This document shows, in pieces, positions 11,001 through 23,000 of a stretch of DNA of 64,000 nucleotides. Source of the stretch: Ciona intestinalis (Eukaryota > Chordata > Ascidiacea > Phlebobranchia > Cionidae); contig NC_020176.2 in NCBI RefSeq assembly GCF_000224145.3, forward strand, positions 4,687,825 to 4,751,824, given 5' to 3'. Position 1 is the stretch's first letter, and every line of letters begins with the position of its first letter. Made by a program: the position numbers and the translations under genes. The notes beneath the pieces were generated by a model that saw nothing but the letters and a program-made list of their open reading frames with translations, made no database searches and was not told the DNA's origin.

Positions 11001-12436
11001 TTTTTCCCCAAGAAGTAGAAAACCAGAAAAAAAGTTACTCTAATAGTAAACCAAAAGTTACTTTCGTGGTAAGCAGGCACCAGGTGTAGGAAACAAAGCA
11101 CCTGTGTTATTATGACTGTCACTTTACCCCCACATGATGATAAATTTCATTAGTTCCAATCAAACCAAATACCTTCTTCCTCCCCAACTTCCAAAAACTT
11201 GAGAAAAACATTTTCTTTTTCATTTGGTCCAAATATGTAAACCTGAAAAAGATCATAAAAATTAAATATAAAAACCTTATAATGAGTAAAATATAGTTTC
11301 ACCTTGACGTTTGGTGAACAACATTCCAGTTTATTTATTTGATCGGATGATGTAAACAGAATCTTTGGTTCAACAATTTGCATTTGTCGTTCAACCTCAT
11401 CTAAAATATGAAAAAATGAATGTAGTTTGTTTGATCCTTGCATGCACAAAAAAACACATTGTTTAAAACAAAGGTGTTCTGTTTCATACATCTTGTGCCC
11501 ATTACGAGTTACCATGAATGTAACATATCTATCTTCGCATGCGGGGGCAACAACAGCCGGTATATAACACGGGTGTTCTGTTTCATACACTCAAGAGTTA
11601 CAACACATATGTAACTTTGGCATGAATGTATTCCTTATGACTACTGCTCACTGTTATTTTATTTTATGTTTGGTTCAGTATCCACGCTTTTACTTGATAT
11701 TATTTTAGGAGTTTTTTATGTCTAGTAGTGTTTTAACGACTATCATTTAGTTGGTAATAACTCTTTTCAGTGTTAAACTAGTTTCAATTAATTTGATCTA
11801 CCTTATTGTGTTCAAAGAGATAAAACAAAAGTTTAGTTTATTAGTTATTTTTCAAATTACAAAAACGTTACCGTTATATATTAAAGCTACAGTAAAATAT
11901 TAATAGTTTTCGTTGTTATTGAAGATTCTCCCCCCCCCCCCCACCTTATTTGCTAACCACTAACCCTAGGTTAGGGGGTTAGGTGTTGATGGTTAGGGGG
12001 TTAGTGGTTATAGGGGTTAGGAGTTTGTGGTTTACAAATAAGGTGGGGGAAATATAAGTTTTGAACATTACCTTTTGAGTACAAATTGTTGACGGGTACG
12101 ATGGTGCATCCGCATAAAGCGAGGGCCAATACAAGAATTTTCTGTTGGCATGAGTTAGGACATAATACACCAACGATGTCGTTTCTCTTGATCCCCTCTT
12201 TGTATAACGCGTTTGCGCACTTTAGCGCCGCCTTACGGATTCTATTAAACGAGTATTTTTCGCCGCTGTTGCTAACATCAATCTGGGAATCATAAGCATT
12301 ACAACTTGCTATATAATGTATATTAACAACTTACCCAAGCTACACGGTCTCCGTGTACTTTAATTGCATCTATAACGAGCCTACCCAATGGTACTTTTGG
12401 TATGACAATGTCGGGGTACAAACTTATTGGTCTCAT
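5034..12436 (-). CDS. Acyl-CoA ligase, 4-coumarate-CoA ligase/luciferase-like (ANL superfamily), 518 residues
   Basis: Twelve exons join in phase: 12436..12335, 12282..12072, 11400..11303, 11242..11173, 10774..10642, 10432..10267, 9656..9485, 9205..9108 (or its duplicate 7826..7729), 7116..7045, 6352..6200, 5751..5583 and 5146..5034, in total 1557 nt. ANL enzymes adenylate a carboxylate with ATP and transfer it to CoA. Visible motifs are the P-loop SSGTTGPPK, the A5 motif GYGLTEG, the hinge/A8 stretch [12 protein letters not shown], and the A10 catalytic-lysine motif [11 protein letters not shown] near the C-terminus. The length is typical. The C-terminus LLQMHQ is not a peroxisomal SKL signal and there is no obvious signal peptide, so the protein is probably cytosolic. 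The substrate cannot be read from the sequence. The second exon copy is 98 nt, so including both copies would shift the frame. Confidence 0.93.
5875..6160. repeat. SINE-like dispersed element in ligase intron
   Basis: This intron copy contains the CGCATGGTGGGGCAACGACAGTCGTTATAACA block, the CACCTCGTGCCCACTTAGAAGTTACC block and the GTAACTTTGTGGGTGATTGT block. It lacks the tRNA-like end. Confidence 0.55.
6690..6760. repeat. MITE end fragment
   Basis: The fragment holds GTAGAGTGGGGGAAGATGGGAAGACCTTTCATCC followed by TTTTTCTCGTCCCATTTGGTA, which is the 5' part of the recurrent MITE. It lies in a ligase intron. Confidence 0.55.
7185..7715. repeat. Satellite array, about 72-bp unit
   Basis: About seven tandem copies of a unit are present: GTGTATTCATACACCTCATG, then CTCACTGTCAAGTTATAACA, then TGGGTGTCTTCTTATACACC and AGACACACATG. 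The core GTGTATTCATACAC is a small palindrome. The overlapping short ORFs here are all read-through of the repeat. The array lies in the ligase intron beside one copy of the duplicated exon. Confidence 0.85.
7716..8017. repeat. First copy of a roughly 300-bp duplicated segment carrying a ligase exon
   Basis: The sequence from about 7716 to the gap edge at 8017 is nearly identical to about 9092-9394, including the 98-nt exon (7729..7826 against 9108..9205) with the same splice sites. The two lose similarity only in the last bases before the N run. Being at a gap edge, it is most simply a redundantly assembled contig end. A real tandem exon duplication is possible. Confidence 0.8.
8018..8142. 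other. Assembly gap (125 N)
   Basis: A run of N inside the ligase intron, between two satellite arrays. Confidence 0.99.
8143..9095. repeat. Satellite array, about 72-bp unit with irregular higher-order structure
   Basis: This is the same family as the array at 7.2 kb, here with units of mixed length. Short units lacking the TCTTCTTATACACCAGACAC part alternate with full units, which gives a longer period in the middle of the array (8430-8750). No gene is involved; the ORFs are repeat artefacts. Confidence 0.85.
10450..10625. repeat. Two to three units of the 72-bp satellite family
   Basis: CTCATGCTCACTGTCGAGTT and TGGGTGTCTTCTTATACACC units lie between ligase exons 10432 and 10642, almost touching the coding exons. 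The array is too short for one of the large satellites. Confidence 0.8.
11465..11625. repeat. SINE-like dispersed element pieces
   Basis: Two partial copies of the GTTCTGTTTCATACATC / GAGTTACCA / ATGTAAC element and its CGCATGCGGGGGCAACAACAG block lie in a ligase intron. Confidence 0.5.
11925..12060. repeat. G-rich/C-rich inverted repeat with TTAGGG-like runs
   Basis: A C-tract followed by CACCTTATTTGCTAACCACTAACCC is mirrored by GGTTAGGGGGTTAGGTG and similar runs that close with ACAAATAAGGTGGGGGA. The whole can fold back as a hairpin and resembles a small MITE. It is repeated at about 40070-40190, and half-copies lie at 1413-1600 and 38525-38620. Confidence 0.65.
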
Positions 12437-13059
12437 ATTTAATTTGGTAAGATTAATTCTATCACTTGTAGCGGTTGATTGTGCTCTAGCACAGATTTAA
12501 TGATATAAAGATAGCTAAATTTAACACTAATACATAAAGATTGAATATAAAGCAACGTTGTATAGCGAAAACAAAAGCATGACAGGAATAGAATGCAGTT
12601 TCGCTGCTTTCGTAACATCTACTTTCCCGTCATTCTAATCGTGATAATAAAACAATTACCCAGTTGTGTGTATGCCAGGCGAGGCAATTGCCACATGCCA
12701 ATGACGCGTTTTATTAATTTGCTACACGTGTTTTTCGTTATATAAACCTTTCACTTTCCTGTACTGTGAGACAGTACGGGGCTTGCAATACCCTGCTGTT
12801 CTCACTTTGTCTCTAAGCTCGATGTCGCACTTTCACCGTACAATAAACTGAGATGTGCCGTACAAGTGTCGTGCAATGCGTTGCGGAAGCGGATAGCGCG
12901 TGCGTCGGGGCAGGATGGAACAGCGTCGTCGCGAGGCTTCGGAGCGCGAACCCGCAACTTCAACATTAGCCGCCCCCCACAATTGGTGAACCGCTGGACA
13001 CAATCCTTCCGATGGCAACTGCAGTCAACGGTGAATCTTTTTCTGTTTATGTACTTTAT
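12437..13059. other. Ligase upstream region and GC-rich block, possibly a retroelement remnant
   Basis: Immediately upstream of the ligase start the sequence is AT-rich. From about 12730 it changes: TATATAAACC near 12740, a repeated TGAGACAGTACGGGGCTTGCA stretch, then a GC-rich block at 12840-13010 unlike its surroundings, running into the gap. Open frames run through it on both strands but show no recognisable protein. TTGGTGAACCGCTGGACAC near 12983 could be an LTR-type primer-binding region. This is a weak suggestion. Confidence 0.3.
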
Positions 13060-13559
13060 NNNNNNNNNNNNNNNNNNNNNNNNNNNNNNNNNNNNNNNNN
13101 NNNNNNNNNNNNNNNNNNNNNNNNNNNNNNNNNNNNNNNNNNNNNNNNNNNNNNNNNNNNNNNNNNNNNNNNNNNNNNNNNNNNNNNNNNNNNNNNNNNN
13201 NNNNNNNNNNNNNNNNNNNNNNNNNNNNNNNNNNNNNNNNNNNNNNNNNNNNNNNNNNNNNNNNNNNNNNNNNNNNNNNNNNNNNNNNNNNNNNNNNNNN
13301 NNNNNNNNNNNNNNNNNNNNNNNNNNNNNNNNNNNNNNNNNNNNNNNNNNNNNNNNNNNNNNNNNNNNNNNNNNNNNNNNNNNNNNNNNNNNNNNNNNNN
13401 NNNNNNNNNNNNNNNNNNNNNNNNNNNNNNNNNNNNNNNNNNNNNNNNNNNNNNNNNNNNNNNNNNNNNNNNNNNNNNNNNNNNNNNNNNNNNNNNNNNN
13501 NNNNNNNNNNNNNNNNNNNNNNNNNNNNNNNNNNNNNNNNNNNNNNNNNNNNNNNNNNN
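13060..13559. other. Assembly gap (500 N)
   Basis: Exactly 500 N, so probably a placeholder of unknown true size. ORFs that cross it are meaningless. Confidence 0.99.
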
Positions 13560-13930
13560 ACGTTCGTCTGCGCTCGTCTACGTTCGTCAAAATTTTGTCC
13601 ATTTTTTGTCCATGTTTTTTTACGTTTGTCTACATTTTGTCCATGTTTGTCTACGTCTACGTTCGTCAACGTTTTGTCCATTTTTTGTCCATATTTTTTA
13701 CGTTCGTCTACGTTCATCTACGTTCGTCTACGTTCGTCTTTGTTCGTTTACGCTCGTCAAAATTTTATCCATTTTTGTCCATGTTTTTTTGTCCATGTAC
13801 GTTCGTCTACGTTCGTCTACGCTCGTATACGTTCATCAAAATTTTGTTCATTTTTTGTCCATGTATTATTTTACGTTCGTTTACGTTTGTCTACGTTCGT
13901 CTACGCTCGTCTACGTTCGTCTACAGATGT
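13560..13930. repeat. Minisatellite of TACGTTCGTC units and TTTTGTCCATTTT blocks
   Basis: Tandem ten-base TTCGTCTACG units are interspersed with ATTTTGTCCATTTTTTGTCC blocks. The pattern is rich in CpG for this genome. The array abuts the 500-N gap, so it is truncated. Long ORFs on the plus strand are repeat artefacts. Confidence 0.85.
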
Positions 13931-14066
13931 ATTTAATTTCTTCCACCTTTACCTGGCGTTGCGACACAATGATACACGACACAATACACAATGTTACATC
14001 ACACCTATTGTGACATAAAGGGCAACATTTAAAAAAAACAATTGGCGATAATCAGCCAACATTTGT

Positions 14067-17000
14067 TTAATCGTTTGTAGTTGTTCTACGAATCCAATCA
14101 ATATAGGATCGAACTTTGGTGTACATTCCCGGTTGTCTTGGTTTTCCACATCCCTTGCCCCAACTAACTACCCCGTGCAAATAATAGACCCCATCACCCC
14201 CTCTACACATCAGGGGTCCCCCAGAATCTCCCCAGCAAGAATCAACACCCCCACCAGGATAACCTGAAAAAAGTAATATCTTGTCAACTTTTTTTAAGGT
14301 TCTTATTTTTTTTTAAAGTTTTTCAGAACAAAGTTAGAACTAAAGCTTATTACTGTCGATTTGTGGCTTCATCCTGGCTTTTTGTCATCACTAATTTTTA
14401 ATCTTTCTATCAATTAGGCAAATAAAAGTCAATATATTTTACTATTACTATAGTAAAACTGAACCAGATGCAATTTTCAGGGCTGGTTTTATTAAAAACC
14501 TTTAAATTCATGATGAATCACCCACAATGTTACATACATGGTAACTCATAAGTGTCCTCATGGTGTATGAAACTTTAATTTCACCACCTTGCGAGGATTA
14601 ATAAGTGCCATGAGTTTTATAATATTCTATTTCAAACCTGCACAAAGATTGGTTGAAGTCACAGCTCCATGAAGTGCCGGCCACGAGGAACAAATATCAT
14701 TGTCGAGGATGGGAACTTGCGCAAAATGTAGCGGCGTTCTGTAATATTTTTGTATTTACTTTAAATGTTTAAATGTACCAAACAAAAACTATTGTCTGAT
14801 CACAATCTAAACATTTAGAGCACAAAAATAGAAAAAAGAAACCACCAAAGCTAGTGTGTCATCTTTAATTTAGAATTATTTTATCTTTTAAAATAAAATT
14901 TTGTATTATGACAAATTAATTTATTAAATAACGTACTGTAACAAATACATTCTATGTCGTATTGAGAAATATTGAGGAAAGGTTTGGAAAGCCCTGCACT
15001 TCTACAATGATAGTACAAATACAGAGACCTACCTTTTTGTCTATCGTTGGCTCACACATTTTATTTTTATTTTAGAGCTTTCCAAAAAATAAAAAAATAA
15101 AACTAAAAAAACTTCTCCAAAAATTTTGGGAAGCTTTATTGTAGTGCTACAGTCCTGATACCAATTCATTCAATATCCAGTTGGTGTCACAGCACAAAAG
15201 AATTACCTTCTTGAGAATCTCTGGCTTCCTCTGCTGCCCCATCCTGCCACCACACATAGATATCCTACGCTGACATGTTGGTTGGGCAAACACACAGGGT
15301 GAATTGCGGGCGTAAACACAACCGGTGTAGAAAGTTTGATTAAAGCAATATCGTTCAATGGGACACCACTGACTCCAAATGCAAACGGACGAGATCTAGA
15401 TGGGTAGAAGCGTCGATACCTGGAAATAGTGTTTGTATTAAAATAGAAGTTACTTTATTGTATTTTAGGTATTCATCTAGAATTTTGCTAACTTTTGACC
15501 TCCTGTTTAGACACTCAATCATTTCACAATGACGAAGATAATCTTACAAGAAACCAGTGGTTACTAGCAGGTTGTCTAAAACAATCACCTGCATAGTAAA
15601 GTGTGGTAACTAGTAAACGGGCACGAGGTGTATGAAACAGAAGCACGTGTTATAACGACTGTCGTTGCCCCAACATGCGAAGGTACATAAGCTACATTCA
15701 TACCAAAGAGCCATGAGCTTTGGACTTACTCTGGGTGTATGACAACTTTGCTAATCCTTAAGATTTGTTCATTTATTGATGGAAGTTGAATATCGTGTCT
15801 GCCCATCAAGGCGCTGAAGATTGTTGCGTTGACGTCGTAAGTTCTGATGCTTCTTGGTGCCGTGCCGACCAAACAATGAGCTGCAGTGAGTATCCATCTG
15901 TGGAGGGAATGTATTAAAAATACATCATGCTCACTGTCGAGTCTATTTATACACCCCATGCTCACTGTCGAGTTACATCTATACACCCCATGTTCACTGT
16001 CGAGTGTATCCATACACCCCATGCTCACTGTCGAATGTATTCACACACCCCATGCTCACTGTCGAGTGTATTCATACGCCTCATGCTCGCTGTCGAGTGT
16101 ATTCATACGCCTCATGCTCGCTGTCGAGTATATTCATACACCCCATGCTCACTGTCAAGTGTAATCATACACCCCATGCTCACTGTCGAGTGTATTCATA
16201 CACCCCATGCTCACTGTCGAATGTATTCACACACCTCATGCTCACTGTCGAATGTATTCATACACCTCATACTCACTGTCGAGTGTATTCATACACCTCA
16301 TGCTCACTGTCGAGTGTATTCATACACCTCATGCTCACTGTCGAGTGTATTCATACACCTCATGCTCACTGTCGAGTGTATTCATACACCTCATGCTCAC
16401 TGTCGAGTGTATTCATACACCTCATGCTCACTGTCGAGTGCATTCATACACCTCATGCTCACTGTCGAGTGTATTCATACACCTCATACTCACTGTCGAG
16501 TGTATTCATACACCTCATGCTCACTGTCGAGTGTATTCATACACCTCATGCTCACTGTCGAGTGTATTCATACACCTCATGCTCACTGTCGAGTGTATTC
16601 ATACACCTCATGCTCACTGTCGAGTGTATTCATACACCTCATGCTCACTGTCGAGTGTATTCATACACCCCATGCTCACTGTCGAATGTATTCATACACC
16701 TCATGCTCACTGTCGAATGTATTCATACACCTCATGCTCACTGTCGAGTGTATTCATACACCCCATGCTCACTGTCGAGTGTATTCATACACCTCATGCT
16801 CACTGTCGAGTGTATTCATACACCTCATGCTCACTGTCGAATGTATTCATACACCTCATGCTCACTGTCGAATATATTCATACACCTCATGCTCACTGTC
16901 GAGTGTATTCATACACCTCATGCTCACTGTCGAGTGTATTCATACACCTCATGCTCACTGCCGAGTGTATTCATACACCTCATGCTCACTGTCGAGTGTA

Positions 17001-20000
17001 TTCATACACCTCATACTCACTGTCGAGTGTATTCATACACCTCATACTCACTGTCGAGTGTATTCATACACCTCATGCTCACTGTCGAGTGTATTCATAC
17101 ACCTCATGCTCACTGTCGAGTGTATTCATACACCCCATGCTCACTGTCGAGTGTATTCATACACCTCATGCTCACTGTCGAATGTATTCATACACCTCAT
17201 GCTCACTGTCGAATGTATTCATACACCTCATGCTCACTGTCGAGTGTATTCATACACCTCATGCTCACTGTCGAGTGTATTCATACACCTCATGCTCACT
17301 GTCGAATGTATTCATACACCTCATGCTCACTGTCGAGTGTATTCATACACCTCATGCTCACTGTCGAGTGTATTCATACACCTCATGCTCACTGTCGAGT
17401 GCATTCATACACCTCATGCTCACTGTCGAGTGCATTCATACACCTCATGCTCACTGCCGACTTGTTTTGAGACAACAAAGATATATTTTATACACCAATT
17501 CCATATAACACACATACTCCATAACTTCTACACTCCACACATATGCCTACCTGTCACTCAACAGAGCTCCCCCACAGTTTGCTTCTCGTATCCTCACAAG
17601 CCAAGGCCAACTTCCAGGGATGGCTTCACTGCCTCCAACTATTCTATCTGTGTTTGGCCCTCCTACCCCGAAAGGTAAAATACTTTGCACCCCACACTCT
17701 GAGGGCCTTGCACGCCCATATCTGGGCAGGAAACGAACTGTAGCTGAAAACCCCTTCCCAGTGGTTGGGTTATTCCTCCGCAGACGTGTGCGAAAGGTCA
17801 GAGTAAGATTGCTTTGGTTGAACTGCAATCTTGGCGAGTTTGTTTTGATTCCGCATAGTCTTTGTGAAGTATTACCCGCTTGAATGGCAAGGTAATCTAA
17901 TCTGCAACCTGGTGGGGAACAATCCATGTAACTGGGTATTAGGGCTTTAAATTGGTTGTTGTAAATATTATATAGTGTTAACATACACTGGAACAGTTCC
18001 ACTGTGGGCATGAAAGTGGCAAATTGGGTAGAATGTCACATTTTCGACTTTGGTAAAAAATCATATTTTTTTGAGTTTTCGACTTTGGCAAAAAATCAGA
18101 TTTTTTCAAGTTTTGGTACAAACACATGATACCGGTATCATGCGTTGGGGTAGAATCTCACATTTTCAACTGTGACAAAAAATTGATTTTTTTCAAGTTT
18201 TAGTACAAAAACATGATACCGGTACCATGCGTTGGGGTAGAATCTCACATTTTCGACTTTGGCAAAAAATCAGATTTTTTTTAATTTTGGTACAAACACA
18301 TGATACCGGTATCATGCGTTGGGGTAGAATCTCACATTTTTGACTTTGGTAAAAAATCATAATTTTTTGAATTTTGGTACAAACCCATGATACCGGTATC
18401 ATGCGTTGGGGTAGAATCTCACATTTTTGACTTTGGTAAAAAATCATATTTTTTTGAGTTTTCGACTTTGGCAAAAAATCAGATTTTTTCAAGTTTTGGT
18501 ACAAACACATGATACCGGTATCATGCGTTGGGGTAGAATCTCACATTTTCGACTTTGGCAAAAAATCAGATTTTTTTTAATTTTGGTACAAACACATGAT
18601 ACCGGTATCATGCGTTGGGGTAGAATCTCACATTTTTGACTTTGGCAAAAAATCATAATTTTTTGAATTTTGGTACAAACCCATGATACCGGTATCATGC
18701 GTTGGGGTAGAATCTCACATTTTTGACTTTGGTAAAAAATCATATTTTTTTGAGTTTTCGACTTTGACAAAAAATCAGATTTTTTCAAGTTTTGGTACAA
18801 ACACATGATACCGGTATCATGCGTTGGGGTAGAATCTCACATTTTCGACTTTGGCAAAAAATTGATTTTTTTTAAGTTTTGGTACAAACACATGATACCG
18901 GTATCATGCGTTGGGGTAGAATCTCACATTTTCGACTTTGGCAAAAAATCAGATTTTTTTGAATTTTGGTACAAACACATGATACCGGTATCATGCGTTA
19001 GGGTAGAATCTCACATTTTTTGACTTTGGTAAAAAATCAATTTTTTTTTAAGTGTTGGTATAAACACATGATACCGGTATCATGCGTTGGGGTAGAATCT
19101 CACATTTTCAACTTTGGCAAAAAATCATATTTTTTCAAGTTTTGAAACAAACACATGATACCAGTATCATGCGTTGGGGTAAGTCACTCAAGTTTCCACT
19201 CTCAAAAATATAAATAAAATGGTAGTGTTTGGTTACAAAATATTAATTATCTGTAACGGTGCATTCTTTAAGGTTATCTTGAGGGGGTTATATGACATAC
19301 ATTCACCCCTTAGTGATCATGTATGAACAAAATAAAAAGGCGGAACACAAAGTTATAAGCCCAACCAACCTTCTGAATCGTTCAGCTGCAACTTTGTAAA
19401 TTCCACTTCCACATAATAGTAAGAAGATGGGGCAGTTATCGTCCATATACATTGTAACCCTGGTGAATATCTATTTGGGTAGTTGGGGGAAAATATAATC
19501 GTCCCGTCTGTTAATACACTGCCCCCACAAGAGTCACTAATGCTCCTTAAGTCGAGGTGAAAACCGGACGACTCGATCGAAGAGTCAGAATGAAACACGA
19601 TAAGCAAGGAATCTTGGGAGAGCACGATGTCGCCGCCCTGGTGGCTGCAAATTTGGCGCACGAGTCTTCGGTTTTCGAAAGTTTGTGTTACATCGTTGTA
19701 TGTGGTGGTAAATATACGTAGATAGTCGTTGACGCAGTTCGGTAGAGTTTCCATTTGTAAACTAACAACGCGCAGAAGAAGTTTGTTGCCTGGTGAAAAT
19801 CAATGTATTAATATTACTGCTAGACATATAAACGAATAAATGGAACTTATTCATTCTTGTTGTAGGGCTACGACAGTGATTATAAAACGAGTTCTAAGTC
19901 GTTGGTGGTTATAAGAAGTTTATATTTTGGTTAATAAGATCAATAAATTAATGTTACTAAACACGTTGAATGAATGTAACTTATTCGTATAGCAGGGCAA

Positions 20001-23000
20001 AGACAGCCGGTATAATGCTGATGTTATGTTTCATACACCTCCTGCTTTTGAACAAGTTACCACATATGTAACTTATGTATCCTCGTGGGTGAGAAAATAA
20101 CAGTCATTATAACATGGGTGTTCTGTTTTATACACTTTGTGCCTGCTAACAAGTTACCTTGTAAGCTCTCCAAGGATAAATACAGTTACATGAGATATGT
20201 GGGAACTTTTGTGCTGTATATGAGTACATAAAATGTGATCCTAATAAATTAACTTTTGCAACAATTACAACTTTTTTGAATAATTAAAATTATATAAAAT
20301 TCAAAGTATATAAAAAAATTTATACCAGCTTCAATGTCCCTTTGTGATCTCCGTATCATCCATTCACATCTGGTGTTACTTGGATAATAAAGTGGGTAGT
20401 TGGGTGACTGTATCACTACTGGTGCTACAAGTACTTGAGGCGTTCCATCGCATCTTTGGTTGATTTGCACCAAATTGAGCGCTTGAGATATCGACAAGTT
20501 TGTTGATTGGGAGTTGTTGGTGTTGGCTTGGAAGGAAAAGCTTCGTGGGGAAGAATAACTTTGATATCTTGAACTTAGAGTTAAGTAGGTTTGAAATGGT
20601 GGGTAGTCACTAATTCCTACATATATTTGTGTAGTATTTGGAAGATTGGAAGCGTATAATATAAACATTGTTTCCCAACCGTCCACACATTGTTCATTAG
20701 AAATGGAATGCACTTGGAGTGGCGAGCTTAAAAAACTGCGAGCGGTTTTTGAGCAGAAGTAAATAGCTTGTGTGTAAGTATCCGTGCGTGACGACCACAG
20801 CGAGAATGATAACGCGCTGTCGCTATAAATGTTACCCCTCCGCCAAGTAACTGGAGAGGTGCGGTTGGGAAATTCATCCATTCCTTGCCTGAGGTACCTG
20901 GAAATAATTTGTACCACTGGCATTATAAAAGGAGTTTTTAGTTTCATACAGTTTATGTGTAGGAGTTACCACGTATATAACTTATATATCCTCGCATGGC
21001 GGGGCAACAACAGTCATTATAACACAGGTGTTCTGTTTCATAAACCTAATGCCCGTTTAAGAGTTACCATGTGATAGTTTTTTCTAGTCTGGTTGACAAT
21101 ATAGACAACCCATTTTTACTGGACTAGACCCCTGCACATTTTGCCAATAAAATCAACTCAATTTTGTATCTATAAATTATGTTCCATATATTTAAAAGAA
21201 CAAATAAAATCCATGCTATGATAAATACAGTGGTTCATTAACTGACAACGAACCTTTCAAATATTCTGCCATTTTGAATTATCCTGAAAATTACAACTTT
21301 TACCAAAACAGAAACCATAGATTGATTATTGTTTGTTGTGTTTTGTTGAAAAATGTTTTGTATTGTTGGGTCAACATCGCAACAATATAAAGGGCCCGTG
21401 CTTCTGTTAAAATGCTCCTGTTTAAAAAATATAGGTTTGTAAAACATGTGTACACCTCATAGGCGGAAAATAGACATGGTGCATACATACACCTCATGCT
21501 CACTTTCAAATTATAGTGGGTGAGAGAGAGAGTCGGCGCAACAGAAGAACAAGGTTTGTTACGAGAAGTGAAAAGACGGAAAATGCGAAAGTATAGGCAT
21601 CGGAAGAGAAGAGGAGAGAGTCTGGTGTTGACATCAATTGAGGGAGAGATAAGTTAGTACACGAGCGCATAAATGTTTTAGTTTGTTTTTTGTATATGCA
21701 GAGGCATATACAGGCGGGCTCACATGCCAACAGTCTTTGTCCTGTCCTGCGAGGATTAGCCCCCGTCAATCTTTTTCAATGCCTAGACGCACCTTTGTCT
21801 ACAACATGGGTGTTTTCTCATACACTAAAAAGATTTACTCCACCCCATCAAGGCATACCCCATACACCCCCCACCCACCTGTCCACTTGATTCATTATTC
21901 ACCCCCATCACCCCAACATTGCCCCGATCAACCAACGAACTATATCGACCACAAATCCTCCCACCAGAGGCACCAACGAGCACCCAGTCGTTTTCCCCAT
22001 CCAATATTGGGGACCAAACATGGCCATCTTCAACACCATAATAAGGACGGAAGGAAAGTCTGTGACAGAATGTTTGATTATATATGTAGTAGGGTGGGTC
22101 ACCTTTAGCACATAATGTCTAAATATCGTGAGAATAAGTTTTTAAATTCTTTGAAAGTTCTTTGTTTACTACTTAATGGGACGAGAAAATAGAATGAAAA
22201 TGTGCGGGGAAGATTTTCCCATTACCATAAAACACTTATTCGTATCTTCTATAGTTTTATAATATAGGTATTCACGATAGTAAGTATGGGATTCTTAGGA
22301 ATTGCAGAAGTACCACACTCACTTGCATATGTCTTGAATAGAACACAGATCCTGTTGTTGGGAAATACATTGATCTCTTCCCGATTGCCAAGTCAACACG
22401 CTTGTTGGAATCACCTTCTTAATATTAGATGGAGGAGATGAAACTTCAAATCTTAAAGTGAAATCACTAAATATAGATTGAGTTGAAAGCATAATAACTA
22501 CGCTACCCCCGAGGGTAAGGATGCTTGGGCCTTGGTTGCCACAAAACGATCCGTAGTTATGCCACCCAGGTGTATTCCTTTTACCAGATGGGGTCCTAAC
22601 AGTAATCTTCTCATTTGGGCAAGTTTGATTTAAGTTAAAAGACGAGTTCATGTTGTTAAATCGGGACCATTCGCCCGGCTTTGGGACTGTGTAATACTGG
22701 TGGCCGTCACCACTGCTTTGTAAATTTATGTTGGTGAAATTGAGTTGAATAAGTTGATTGCTTTCAACTATTATTCTCCACCTGCATCTGCGTTGTGGAG
22801 ATGAAGGGTTAAACTGCCCGATGCTCGATAGCACGCCACGTTTATCGTATATTTTCATCACTTCACCACACGGGGAAACATGATTCACAGATAAAGTTGT
22901 TTCGACTAAATTTCCGTAAAATCTCAGAAAATTAAGGTCATAATTTCCCACTGTTCGGTCCCTTGTACTTATTCTTGAGCTACCATCATCTGCCATTGTA

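Noticed and set aside
12086..12295. Plus-strand [20 protein letters not shown] (also at 40218-40427)
   Set aside because: Antisense shadow of ligase exon 2. Its conservation between the two places reflects the duplicated exon.
12866..14013. Plus- and minus-strand ORFs of 230-356 codons
   Set aside because: Most of their length is the 500-N gap, and the rest is the TACGTTCGTC minisatellite.
15927..17678. Plus-strand ORFs of 583, 488 and 433 codons
   Set aside because: They are read-through of a 31-bp intronic satellite with no stops in any plus frame. There is no independent start, domain or splice evidence, and they lie antisense to the protease gene.
18193..19023. Paired ORFs on both strands with repeated [16 protein letters not shown] peptides
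   Set aside because: Translations of the 87-bp intronic array.
15918..19190. CRISPR-like arrays
   Set aside because: The repeats are directly adjacent without unique spacers, and the genome is eukaryotic; they are satellites.
21683..22108. Plus-strand 141-codon ORF
   Set aside because: Pro/His-rich low-complexity reading through a CCACCC-rich intronic stretch; no motif, and antisense to the protease intron.
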